Of a DNA stretch of 64,000 nt, positions 43,288 to 55,182 are shown piece after piece. The DNA lies in the NCBI RefSeq assembly GCF_029168945.1, contig NC_083603.1:20956001-21020000 (forward strand). Reading direction: 5' to 3'. The notes below the pieces were generated by a model. The model had not been told where the DNA came from and did no database searches. It worked only from the letters and a program-made list of their open reading frames with translations. The first letter of the stretch is position 1. The number at the start of each line of letters is the position of its first letter. The position numbers and the translations under genes were made by a program. The DNA comes from Cannabis sativa (taxonomy: Eukaryota; Streptophyta; Magnoliopsida; Rosales; Cannabaceae).

Positions 43288-44848
43288 TTGTCATTTAACT
43301 CACCACCTAACCGAACCCTCTTTCTTGTTTATTGTGTGTTTCTATTCATCTCCTTTTTCAGATCCAAAATGGTGAGAACCAAGAATCTAGGGCACTCTAA
43401 AAAATTGGAAGAAACCACTGCAACTCCTTCCAATGCTCCCCTTGCTGCTTCAGTTCATCCTCCTGCCGTTGCAAAGCCTGGAGATTCATCGCTTCCCCAG
43501 CGTGAATCTCAAACCGAGAAGTCAAAACATCCACCCAAGCAAGTTGCTCGCAAATCGGTAAGACCCATTCGCACCTGGACTTCCTCGTCTGAATCTTCAA
43601 AGGAATCTCCTCCTCCATTGGAAGTTCCACCTCCTGCTGCATCAATGCCTGGCTCCACTCCAACAGGCCCTTCTACTCGAACTCGAGCCCAACAAGCCTC
43701 TGCTGAGAAGGAACTTCGAGCCTCTCAATCTCGTGAGAAGACAGTCCCTCCAGCCAAGAAGAAACTCAAGACTAATCCACCCTCAGCCTCATCAAGTTCC
43801 AATTCAGAAGAAGAGGATCCAATGGATGTTTCTTCAGACAAATCATTGTCTCTTCACTCTGAGAAGGACAGTGAGGACACAGAACTCGAGCCAGAGCTTC
43901 CTCGACCAAAATCTGCTTCTGCAGCAAAGGCCTCTGCTGCTGCCAAAGGCAAGCAGCCCTTGGAAGATCCTTCATCTGGTAATGTCCCTTCCTCTCTTTC
44001 TGGCTGTCCTCGATTTTATTATCGTGACAATGAACGTGACTGGAATTTATATGCAAACCGTAAGTTTGAAAGTGAGAGGAACTATGACTTGCATGCTCAT
44101 CGTGTTTATGGTATTGTAAAGTTTATTCAATTTCATCAATGGGAAAATACTCTTACTGGTTTCATTGGATACTGCAAACATTGTGAAGGATTTTTATGCT
44201 AATCTCACTGATGATTTTCTTGATGAGAATTCTAGACTTTATCGAAGAGTTTATGTTAGGGGTCATTGGTTCTCTTTTTCTGAAAAGGATATTGCTCAAG
44301 CTTTGCAATTGCCCGAGAATGTATCCAATGCAGTGATGTCCATGGATCGTGAGTTGATGCACTCTTAACTCACGGGTGCTCGTTCAGAGTTGAAACCAGG
44401 GGAGAGTCTTCGAATCACTCACCTCACTTTTGCTCATGCTTCTCTTATGCGGTTTGCCTTAAGCAATTGGGTTCCAAATTCTAACAAGACTGTGGTATCT
44501 CAAGATGTGGCTTCACTCTTATACCGCATCACTTCTGGAACTTCCATTGATTTGGCCTCACACATTCTGAACAAAATTGTCTCCTTCCGAAGAGGTAAAA
44601 AGCCAACCTTTAAACTTGTGTTTCCAAATCTAATTTATAAGGTTTTATCTTCTCAGAAGAATGTGGCCCAATCACATGAAACACTTGAGCCTCCCATCAG
44701 TGGACCTACATTCCAGCCCTCTGAATACTTTGATGGTGTGTTTGAAAAACGGCCAAAGGCTGGTGCCGCCGTCGCTTCGCCGTCGCAAGTTCGTGCCCCG
44801 CCGCCGCGAACTCCTGGAAGTCAAGTGCGAACTTCAGAATGTGCATAA
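43288..44848 (+). pseudogene. Extra (env-position) ORF of SIRE with plant-transposon-protein domain, broken
   Basis: The first frame (43288-44202; MVRTKNLGHSKK at 43369 is a likely start) is rich in Pro, Ser, Ala and Lys with an acidic patch (SSSSNSEEEDPMDVSSDKS). It ends in a folded-looking segment (CPRFYYRDNERDWNLYANRK, HRVYGIVKFIQ). After a shift near 44170 the protein continues in frame 44165 (FYANLTDD, VRGHWFSFSEKDIAQALQLP), meets a stop at 44366-44368, and continues in the same frame from 44390 (ESLRITHLTFAHASLMRFAL) to 44848. This matches the 'putative plant transposon protein' domain found beside SIRE pol. Its function is unknown; I see no convincing envelope features such as a fusion peptide or a C-terminal anchor. 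Confidence 0.75.
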
Positions 44849-44927
44849 TCGCCTTGGAGCAATGGAAGAAGTCCAACATGAGATGTCCAAGCAACTGTCT
44901 TCTTTGATTAAACTCTACAGAGACTAA
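44780..44927 (+). pseudogene. C-terminal coiled coil of the SIRE extra ORF (shifted frame)
   Basis: In the frame ending at 44927 the sequence reads ELLEVKCELQNVHNRLGAME and MSKQLSSLIKLYRD, a coiled-coil end that fits behind the domain above after one more frame change near 44780-44820. It suggests the ancestral protein ended here. Confidence 0.6.
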
Positions 44928-45236
44928 GTTATTTCTCCTTTGTTTTTTGATTGAACATATATCTATTTTTCTTTCTTTGTTTCCTTTGGCACTCCGATAA
45001 ACAAAAAGGGGGAGAGATATTTATTTTTAATTTGTTTGTTGCCCAACTCTGGACCCTTTTTCCAGGGGGAGTTGTGGTTGGTTCGTACTTATGAACATAT
45101 CTTTTAAAGTTAGCATGTTTTTGGTTTCTTTGTGATATTCGATTGTGTTACTCAGGGGGAGTAGTATCTTTTGCTCTTGCTAACTTTTCCGTGCAGGTAC
45201 TTTATATTAAAAATTATTTAGTTCATCTAAAGTGCC
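44928..45236 (+). other. SIRE 3' untranslated region
   Basis: Non-coding. It has three repeats of AAGGGGGAGA/CAGGGGGAGT-type purine motifs (45006, 45063, 45156), which resemble the true polypurine tract at 45237. Confidence 0.6.
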
Positions 45237-45248
45237 AAAGGGGGAGAT
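45237..45248 (+). other. Polypurine tract of the SIRE-type element
   Basis: AAAGGGGGAGAT directly before the 3' LTR start. Confidence 0.9.
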
Positions 45249-46377
45249 TGTAAAGTCCTTTTTGGCAAGTTAGTTGACAAAATAATTTTTCCATTTATGG
45301 TAAGATTGCTATGCATTCATATTCGATTTCTTGCCTTTTAAATTCGGATTGTAGTTGCTCTTTTCCTTGTTTGGAAAGTTGCACTTTCAGCTGAACTTTC
45401 CTTTGTTGAAAAACTTCTCAAAAGAGAAGGAATTCTCTTTTGGAAAGTTATCTTTTTTAGGGAAACTTTGATTATTGACTTTTCCTTATTGATTTCGATT
45501 GTATCTTGATACAATCAGAATATCTAATTTGTTTTTGGCAGGAATCAACCATTGATAGAAGATCGGACCCGATTTTAGTAAGTTTCCCGTTTCTGGTCAG
45601 ATCTGCTGCGTCAGCATCCGAATCTGATGGAGCAGATCGTGTTTTCTTAGGAAAGTTTTTGCACAACTGCTAATTCGAACTTGTGGTTGCCTCTTTGGTT
45701 TCTATGTTCTATAAATAGAGCCTAGAGAGCAACCATTCGAATTATCTCTTCCATTATTCATTTTTTGCATTTATCTTTTGAGAGAAGAGAGTGTTTCTTT
45801 GTTTTGTGAGAGCCTAGTTGTTCATCTAGGTTCTAGTTGTTCTATTTCTGTTCTTACTCTATCCTAGAGGTTGTGAAGAACTACTTGACTGAACAAGAGA
45901 TTGGTCTTCGGGAGAAGATGTGGTAAAGCCTTACTTCGGGAGGAAGTAAGCACTTTGTCTTCGGGAGAAGACTTGTTGAAGCCTTACTTCGGGAGGAAGT
46001 AAGCACTCACACTTCAAAGACGAAGGGAGTTCGGGCTTGAAGGTGTTTCAAGAAGTCAGATTCATAAAGTGGATTACAAAGGATTGCGGCAATACTTTAG
46101 AGGGAGTCAAAACTTGTTTAAGTCAATTGTCTTTGTAATTTTGATACTTTATTAATTGATTTCATTCTCTGGGCGTGGCCCCGTGGACTAGGAGTGTTCG
46201 TGAGAACACTGATACCACGTATAAATCTCTTGTGTCAAGTTATTTACTTTTCTGCAAATATTTTATATTCTGCCTGTTCTGTTTTGCTGTATCAGAATTA
46301 CTTTCTGTTGCTGCAAACATTTACAGTTTTAATATTTTCTTATATACAACTGACATTTGCAAAAACACGGGTTTTCA
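45249..46377 (+). repeat. 3' LTR of the SIRE-type element
   Basis: 1129 bp, the same length as the 5' LTR and differing only at scattered bases (for example ACGGGTTTTCA against ACGGTTTTTCA at the end). It is followed by the GTATA duplication. Confidence 0.95.
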
Positions 46378-46382
46378 GTATA

Positions 46383-48695
46383 CAAACTAAAATACAGGAA
46401 AAACTCTTTGAACATCAACATCCATAATAAATCTCATTGTTACCCATTGATGATATAAAAATAGACAGGAAACAACTAGATAAAAAACGTATTAAAAAAA
46501 ATACATACAAAAGGTGTTTACACTATTAAAAAACTATGAAAAAACTATTACAAAATGAGAAATCAATTAACACAAAACCCACAAAAGTTGAATATGAAAA
46601 AATTTCAAAAAAGGGGGAAACCAAAAAGAAACTGAAAACAAACCTGAGATCGAAGACCACCACCAACTTGATCATTTTTTTGAGAAACATCTTCAGGAAT
46701 TTTTTTCCTGGGCAGCCACCTTCGATTTCTTCTTTGGAGGAGGTCGCTCACGTTTAGACAATGGAGGAGAAAAATCAGAGTCATCCTCCTCAACAATAAG
46801 TCATTTACCATTGTTTCTATTAGCTAAAGATTAAATTCAATCCCATTTTAGAGCTTTTCTTTTAAACAGGGGAAGGAGTTGATGAAGAACGAGTTACAAC
46901 TATATTTATATATGGAGAAAAATAAAAGGATGGAAAACGGTTATGTGATTCGGTTAATGGGAGTTGAAAAAAAATTTGAAGAACAAAAAGAAGAGAGAAA
47001 ATGGAGTTGGGATTGTGGAGAAGAAAGAGTTCAGTTATGGAGGTTGATATTTTTTTTTTTTAAAAAAAAAAAACTAAAAAGAAAAAGAAAATAAAAGGAA
47101 AAAGAAGAGAAAAAGAGAGGGAAATAATAGATGGTTGATTGATAGATGTCATAGTCTACTGATGTGTAGTGATGTATGCATGAAATGTGTGTGCAAGTAG
47201 TAAAATTGTAATAAATAAAGTTGAAGAGTAAAAATGTAGACTTAACCGTGTGGTGGTATTTTAGTAATAAAGTATGTATTTTGTATTTTTAGTGTAAAAA
47301 TTTCTTAAAAAAATTTAATATAATTAAAGATATTAATTTTAAATAAAATAAAAATTATTAAAATAGGGTGTCTTTAGAAATTTTTGAGGTGTAAATAAAA
47401 TTTCCTAAAATGACGGGCTTCATTTTTTTTTGTATAATTATTTATTTATTTTTTTAAATAACAAAATGTGAAAAATAAAGAAATTAATTGGAAATGAATA
47501 AAAACCAAAAATAAATCAAATTTTATCTTCAAATCTCCCCTGTAAGAGCAAACACTCATCTGTTTCAAAAAAAAAAAAAAAAAAAAGAAAAAATGAACAA
47601 ACACTCACATTTAGGGCAAACATTCTGATAAAAAAAAATTTTCGTCAAACGATTGTGCCAGAAATTTGAATGGGAAAAATAATAGAAATGAGTCTAAAAC
47701 TTATATTCCATGTATGGTAAAAACTAACTATAAACTATAAACGAGTCTAAAGAACAAACTCTCACATTTAGGACAAACATTCTGTTAAAAAAAATCGATC
47801 TCATTAATTGATTACATTAATAGAAGCGAGTCTAAAACTTTTATTCCATGTACGGTAAAAACTAATTATAAACTAATAACATAATGCAAAAGTTAACAAC
47901 AATCATAAAACTTGTTACTCATGTATTATAACAAAATTAGTAACTTTGTAATTATGATAATATAACTTTGTGAATAACGAGACGAGAGAGCAACATTTCT
48001 TGCTTCACCCTAATATCCATTTTTCAGGCAAAATTATCTGTTTCATACACCAAACAGGATTTATTATGAAAATGAAATCATAACATCTAAGACAGCCATT
48101 GCTTAACATATACCATACAAATTCATCAAACAAATTAAGAAATTCCATTGCTTTGCCTATTTTGTACTCAATGTTGGCCTTGGTATACAAAACAAATCAA
48201 TACTAATTACGAAATTTGTACCTTGAACAACTTAGTTCACTCAATTGATCTTATCTGATAATGCTCTTGCTCTTGTGTTTCTCTTCTTACTGTTGAAATA
48301 GTCACTCTTTCAATTGCACATCCTCCTGAGTACCCTTACATTCCTTCATACTGCTTCTTCTTCTTCACTCGCTCTTGCTCCTTCAGTTATAAATAATTTA
48401 GAATCAAATAATTAAATAAAGAAACATACAAGGGAATAAAGATTTCACTTAACATATGCTAACTTAGTTTAGACAGAGATCGGACTAATTAAACAAAAAA
48501 TTTAAAACAAAGATATTAGTAGTTGAATCCCACTCAAAATAAACCTTTTTTTTTTGTTGCCTCTTCTAATTTAGTAAATCCTTCAGAAATTTATAGATCA
48601 CATTTTTCATGATATTTAACAAAAACCCAGTTCAAAAAATAAATCAAAGAACTTACATTAATCAAAACAACAATGAACTCATAATCATGGAAACA
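46383..48695. other. Intergenic, AT-rich, with a tandem duplication
   Basis: No intact gene. On the minus strand a short segment (about 46790-46690) can be read as EEDDSDFSPPLSKRERPPPK followed by KKKSK, an acidic-then-basic stretch that may be a gene fragment. A unit of about 140-160 bp is duplicated at about 47594-47740 and 47751-47880 (shared CTCACATTTAGG and AAACATTCTG). A-runs occur near 47057-47075 and 47568-47586. Confidence 0.45.
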
Positions 48696-48700
48696 CTCAA

Positions 48701-51569
48701 TGTAACGCCCTAAATAATTAGGCACGCTACCCAAAAAGCTTATGAAACCCTAATCCCCTAATCGGGATTACTAATTAAAATAGCGCAGAATTTAAACTTT
48801 TATATTAATCAGAATGAAAATAAACTTGTAATATATTTAAACTTTTCAAAATAGTTGGGATCCCAAAAATAATTACAAACTTATTACAAGTCTTTTCTTT
48901 CTAGCCGACCTAAGCGGCAAAACAGAATTCAAAAGTTCAACACTGATAGACCCTTAACCCGCTTGGTCTGATATGGCTTGAACATGTACATTCTTCGTTT
49001 TGCTCCTCAAACTCATGGTTGATCAGCCACTGACTTACCCTTTCCCCGCACAAGAGAGCACCCGTGAGCCAAGCCCAAGAAGACAAGATAAATCATAACA
49101 AATATAATATGCTCATCATGCTATTTAAACAGTAATGCCATTCATATATGTCTGTGTGTCACAGACCTGCATGTCACACTCACATGCCTATTTATGTCTA
49201 CGTGGCGTAGGCCTATGTGTTGCGCTCACACATCTATATATATCTACGTGGCGTAGACCTACGTGTTGCTCTCACACGTCTAATTACAATAAGGCCTTAG
49301 AATAGTTCATCTCGGTTCTAGATACCGAGTCCAACTTGATTATGTCTTGACACATAACCCTTAATCTCAATATGTAACACATAATTATTAGTGTCACCGC
49401 ACTATTTGTCTATTTGCTATAGACCTGCATGTTACGCTCACATGCCTATTTATGTCTACGTGGCGTAGACTTACGTGTTGCTCTCACACGTCTATATACA
49501 ATAAGGCCTCAGTAGGGTTTACCTCGGTTCTGATTACCGAGCCTAACCTGGTTATGCCTTGCTCGCATAACCCTATTTATGTATATACGTAATCCATGTA
49601 TTACGTTCTTTCGGTGGTTTATCCTGGTGATACATACCAGGTCTAATCCAGTTATGTCTTAAACACATAACTTCTAACATACATGTGTGTATTCAATATT
49701 TACTACAACATATATAATCTTAGGGTAATAACCCTAACTTGCATACTATGTAATCACGCATATAATACATTTCTATATACTTAGATGACATTTACTAAGT
49801 GTATCAACCCTGACTCATGCTTTCACTGGACTCATAATATTCTAGGGTAATAACCCTAGACCGCATTAAAATTAAACTCAAGGTACTAGCTTACCGAGTC
49901 TAGTTTAATTATGCCTTAAGTGCATAATTCGTAATTCCAATATATAGATATATCCGACATGGCATAGTATTACACTACATATATCACTAGGGTAATAACC
50001 CTAGGCTATTAAACCGCTCATGTTAGGGTAATAACCCTAATCCTGGTTGCAATTACTCACATATATCATATTCAACATAAGCGCCACCGCGCATACTCTA
50101 CGTGCAAACTACTGTCTTACCTGTTGTCCCGCAATAACAGAGATTCCAAACCCCTGGGTGCTCCTGATCAGGTGCCGGTAATCCTAGTCACACAATCCGG
50201 GATTTTACAAATACGGTTAATCCCCAATTTCACTTTCACAAATTATAAACATGGCATTCAAAACACAGATAATCAAATAGAGCTCGGAACGAGCTTTCCA
50301 ACGATATAAAGAACGTCCCAAACGGAGTCCCGAGTCAAAAGTTATGGCCAAAACAAAATTGAGAAAAATAGAATTTCTCACTGCCAAATCCAGTCGCGAC
50401 GGCCGAAAATCCCGTCGCGACGACTGGGTTTAGAACACCCCAAAACTCCATTTTTAAGGTCTTAAAATGCCAACCTTTCCTAGATTTCGAACCCCAACCA
50501 AACATAGGGTAAAAATACAAAATTCATGCATTAATCCTTAACCAAAATCAGATTTAATCAATATAAAAATTAACCTCCAAACATTGAGCTAAATTTCCCA
50601 CTAATTCAAGCTCAAACCTTGAATCTTTAAATTCAAACACAAGCTCAAGAAGAACATACAATTCAGAGCTGCATAAGATAATGGAAACACCAAAACAAAC
50701 TCTAATAATCCCACACAACATTCAAGTTGCAATCCATATGGTCTCAATAGCTCAAACACATTAAAAATTACCAATATAACCACTAATTCACCAACATGCA
50801 TCAAATCTCAAATGAACATCAAGAACATCAAACCTAAAGTCAAAAAATATTCACATACCAGAATTTAATCATAAACAAAAAGGATCAAGAAGTTTTACCA
50901 CAAATTTCTAAGCTCCAAGCACCAAAATCACCCAAACTCCTTAACTTTTCTCCAATCCAAGCCTTAATTTCAAAGTTGTAAAATATTGAAGATGATAAAG
51001 AGAGAGGAAGAGGGGGTCGGGTTAAGGAGAGAGAGAGGACCCAGAATTTCTAATTTCATTTCCTCAAAATTCAGCTTTTATTAAAGTAAATCAAATAAGG
51101 TCAAAAGACCATTTTGCCCCTAAGGCCAATTTTCACCTATTCACACATACAAGGGCATTCTAGTGAATTCATACTCAATTATTTTCAAATAAAAATTCAG
51201 ATTATCACCCATAAATAATAATGCCAAATAAATCAATCCAATTTATATTTCGGGCCCAAACCCGGTTCGGCCCGAAATACCCGGTTGTGACTATACCGCG
51301 CCAACCTGTCAGAACACCCCTGAAAAGACAACACAGTCATACTACATGATAATATAGTTCCATTAAGCACGTAATTAAATTAATTTCATCATTTTACCCT
51401 TCTCGGGTCATAATTACTAAAATGCCCCTGGCTCACCAACGGGGTCTTAACATATAATTAATCAAATTAATTCACATATACTGAATTATATAATAATATA
51501 ATTCCTCAATTATTCATAATTATCTAATTAGGGTTTTGCTAATTCATTCCTTAATTCTAGGGTACTACA
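48701..51569 (-). mobile_element. Large solo LTR, probably Gypsy, minus orientation (TSD CTCAA)
   Basis: 2869 bp, TGTAACGCCC to GGTACTACA on the plus strand, flanked by CTCAA at 48696-48700 and 51570-51574. Read on the minus strand, its end resembles the Tekay LTR end, so it is probably from a related Gypsy family in reverse orientation. It contains repeated TCTACGTGGCGTAGACCTA / TCACACGTCTA units (about 49150-49500), several palindromic AGGGTAATAACCCTA units (about 49720-50040) and a pair of GTCGCGAC palindromes (about 50393-50422). No coding region remains. Confidence 0.9.
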
Positions 51570-51574
51570 CTCAA

Positions 51575-53448
51575 AACTTTTCAATCAATAGAAATATCAG
51601 AGTTTGTATTCTTCTCCTCCATTTGTTCAGGAAAACAATGATATATAGCTTCAGTCCATGACAACTTTTACTCTCTTTTTTAAAAAAAAATTTGTTTTTG
51701 ATACAAATCATATCAGAAGGAAGTAATTGCATGCACATTGAACTTGTACACATTGCAGAAGGGATTTGCAAAATAACTAATTACCTACACATATGATATA
51801 TCTAATCTATCATTGATCTCTTGTATTGCGTAGCCTAAACTTGTTGAAAAGGTTGCATCCCTTTGTATTCTGCAATATCATAAAAAACATCATAAGCGTT
51901 CATTTTAATTTTATTTGAAATTAAAAGCATACATTAGACATTGACGTTTCTACCTCATTTTCTTCTTCTTCGTTGGGATTTGGACATAAGTCCAAGTGTT
52001 GAATATGAGAAATCTTATCCCAATCTTCACCTGTATTCCTTTTGCATCTCTTCAATAACATGAAAAATGAAATTGCTATAATTTTTTTAAATGAAACTTA
52101 TTAATCAAAATAACAATGATAATATAACTTTGTGAATCAAAAGACTATTTGTTGCTATGCTAAAACACTTTTTTTAATAAAGAAAACTATGTTATAAATA
52201 TCATAATTTAATAGCAATTCCTCTAATTAATAATGTGTTGAGTAATTCCATGGTCTGATGTTTTGAGCTGTATTCTAATTACCTTACATTTTATAATATT
52301 CAAAGTTTATCTTATTATTATAGCTGTTGTCTATTTTATTTTTTTTTATTTTAAATTAATCTATACCATGCAGTCTACCAAATTAAATTAACATATAATT
52401 AGTATTATTTTACAGTAATTAAGAAGGTATAATCAAGTTTTGTTTTACACTGTTATCTATAAAACAAAACAAACTCATAATAAATCATGTTTAACAACAT
52501 TTAGTTAGAGATCGACTAAAAAAAAGGCAAATAACAACAAATAAGTGGAGTAAGAATATTTTTCAGAAATACAAAGGTAGCATACCTGAACGTAAAGCAT
52601 GTTTTCTGATTTGTGAAACAATTCTAACCCAACATTCTCAACAGCGATCACATAGGCATAGGTGTGCTAGGCCAGTGTGGGCTCAAAATAAAAAAATAAA
52701 AAAAAATTATTAGACTTTTATTTAAGTAAAATTTAAGTGTATTATAAGTAACAAATATGACTTCGGAAGATAACTCACTTTTAGCCTTTATGAAACTGCA
52801 AATTAAATATTAATTTAAGTTAGACAATAAACCACTCTTACTATCCGAAATTTTCCATTTTTAACATCTAGCATTGCTTTCAATGTGTCAAGTAGAGAGT
52901 ATGCAACCAATTAAAAGTAGTAAAAATCTTTCCATTATAATAAAATTGCTAGATGAACAAGGTGAAGTCTTCCACTATCGCACATGAATCTTCAATATTC
53001 ATTAATCACTCTTACTGTAGTAGTATATACTCAAACTAACACTCTGAAAAGATTAAAGCCTAGTAATTTGATGAAGAAAAAGAAAAAAAAAATAAGACTT
53101 TAACTTAAGTTGCAGGTTGCAGCTGTTATTGGTTTTTAAAAAAAGATTAACTAGGTAATAGAAATCGCTCTAACATACTGAAAGTTTCCATTTTAACAAA
53201 GAACACTCATTTAGATACCAATTGCAAAGTACTAAACAACATCCTATTTTAACAAACCCCAATTCCAGTCATTGGACAAGAATATAGAGCAAGCCACTGA
53301 ATATTCAACATTTAAAACTAATCTTACTATAAAGACCAAAAAGGATAAACACTTTAACAAAGATAAATTAAATTATGAAGAATTAATGATGATGTGTTAT
53401 AATAAATTTACTCTCATTAAGGTGGTAAATTAGTTGGTTATGTTAACT
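51575..53448. other. Intergenic; possible minus-strand exon relics
   Basis: No complete gene. On the minus strand, three short stretches have splice-site-like borders: about 52667-52588 (AYVIAVENVGLELFHKSENM, then GTATGC), about 52050-51953 (RCKRNTGEDWDKISHIQHLD, then GTAGAA) and about 51875-51835 after a TTGCAG acceptor. They may be remains of a gene interrupted by the solo LTR to the left. I do not recognise the protein. Confidence 0.3.
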
Positions 53449-53598
53449 ATATATATATATGGATGATTTCTAAATAGGTAATACCCATTAATGGGTACTC
53501 AAAAAACTAATGAGGTGGCAATTTGGTGACCTACTATAACAGGTTACCAACAATTTTTTATTTAAAATTTTATTTATTTTTTTAATTATTAAGAATAA

Positions 53599-54015
53599 TG
53601 ATTCTTTTTTTTTTTTGTTAAACCTAAAAGTTTCATTAATCCAAGGGTGGTCATTACAAATGACATTGTTGGGGATCACTTCCAAAGGGATCAAACCCGT
53701 TTTACAAATGACGAAATTGCAGCCTTACAATTCTATCGATTTCCCAAAAAGAGGCCTCTTTTTTCAGAGCAGCAATGGCATTGGCAGAATCACCCTCAAT
53801 GATCACATACGGGTGTCTGTAGTGCTTAGCCATCGTGACTACAAGTAAGGGTGCAGAAGCTTCAGCTGTAAGAGGAGATAAGCAGCCTACCAGCTTGGTG
53901 TGAACCCATCTGGTATTACCCTGGTCGTCGCGCGTAATGGCCACAAGCAACGTGGACAGCGGCACACAGATTCCGGCCGTTTCGTCCCGAAAACTCCACA
54001 GAAAGAAGAGGGTTC
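53599..54015 (-). mobile_element. 5'-truncated LINE (L1-type), RNase H end, with likely 10-bp TSD
   Basis: On the minus strand the sequence encodes LSTLLVAITRDDQGNTRWVH, TAEASAPLLVVTMAKHY and YVIIEGDSANAIAAL, the RNase H type-1 domain at the end of plant L1 ORF2. A short 3' end and an A-run follow (T-run 53605-53617 on plus). TTAAGAATAA flanks it at 53589-53598 and 54016-54025. Only the 3' end is present, the usual result of incomplete reverse transcription. Six bases lie between the A-run and the left duplication. Confidence 0.8.
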
Positions 54016-54214
54016 TTAAGAATAAAGCTTGCCATTAGCTTCGACGAGAAGGATCTCAGGTACAACTCGCACAATCCCTTTTTTCTATAACCATGAAAAA
54101 GCGTTAACTCTATTATAGCGTATTTGATGAAACTGGAACCCTACTTTTATGAATTGGGTATCTCCATGTGTGGGTGTTTGAGGATTTTTATTTTAATAGG
54201 TGTTTTGTTTATAG

Positions 54215-54410
54215 GGAAAGCTTAAAAATGTCATCTTTCAAACCAATCCTCGATTTTCATTATCCATTTATTTACTTGAAAGATGATGTCAGAGTTCAAT
54301 TCTTCAAACACATTGCTGATCTTTCTGGAAAAACCAATTTGACTCTTCTTGTCCTTGGTTTCACTGTTATAAGTGGAGGGAAACATGCTGGGAACAGTTT
54401 AGCAATTCAG
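54215..54410 (+). pseudogene. Unrecognised exon fragment
   Basis: An exon-like stretch between a TTTATAG acceptor and a CAG/GTATGC donor reads KMSSFKPILDFHYPFIYLKD, VRVQFFKHIADLSGKTN and VLGFTVISGGKHAGNSLAIQ. The composition is that of a real protein, but I do not recognise the family. A possible preceding exon (KLAISFDEKDLR) lies at 54025-54060, right after the LINE. No continuation is seen downstream, where the VARICOSE fragment begins instead. Confidence 0.45.
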
Positions 54411-55182
54411 GTATGCTATTTTCAGCCTTAAAACTTTGTGTGTTCTCTACAAAACTTGTGATTTTTATTTTCAACTTTTATAAATTCAAAGATTGTGAAT
54501 GCTTTGCTGCCTCTGAATTATAGCCTTTGTGTGCTGCTTTACTTTATTTCTAGCTGGAAAAAAAAACTCAAATTTTCTTCATTTCAACATTGTTTGAGAA
54601 TCCTCAATAGGTGACTTTAGGCCAAGAAATTTACATGATTAGTACTTTTTTAGATGAGACATTATTCAACTGTGATTGGTTGCATTTCCTACACAATTTT
54701 TTGTATTAATATGATAATTTTGTTACTGACAAAAAAAGATATAAAAATGTAGATAAGGAGATACCACTATTATTCACTTAATCATTGACTGTATTCTTAT
54801 TACATATATAAAAAGAACATATTACAAAATTTTGTATGTGAGAAAGAGAATACAAAACTTAGTAGACAATTAGTTGCCTGTGTGATAAACTATTTACTTA
54901 CTTGGCTCAATTTTTCATTTTTCATGGTTGATTTCTGCATTTATTAATGTTTCAAACAAAGTCTTGATTGTTCCGCAAGAATAGTTGTCTGATTTTAGTT
55001 GCAAGCAAGGTATGCACAAGGTAGAGCTGAATAATTATGTTTATTGTTCACTCCCATGAGGTTTCAGGTTCAATATCTTGTGGGGAGCACCTATTATTTT
55101 TTTAGTGTTTTATGTTTTGCAAAGATTTTGTTTGGTTATAGTGCTTGTATGTTTGGTACAATTCTATGTTGTTTCATTACAG

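Larger units (their letters stand above)
34870..46377 (+). mobile_element. Ty1/Copia SIRE/Maximus-type element, defective, TSD GTATA
   Basis: 11.5 kb in total, about 10.2 kb once a nested solo LTR and its duplication are removed. Both LTRs are 1129 bp and nearly identical, flanked by GTATA at 34865-34869 and 46378-46382. An initiator-Met primer site, gag with two zinc knuckles, protease, integrase, RT and RNase H (Copia order) and a polypurine tract are present. After pol there is an additional ORF in the env position, a hallmark of the SIRE/Maximus clade. At least five frame changes disable gag-pol, and the extra ORF is also broken. Confidence 0.93.

Noticed and set aside
43397..44056. Minus-strand and third-frame ORFs over the SIRE extra ORF
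   Set aside because: They overlap the recognised protein and reflect its biased composition; no homology was recognised.
47040..47094. Poly-Lys/Phe ends of small ORFs near A/T runs
   Set aside because: Homopolymer artefacts without coding support.
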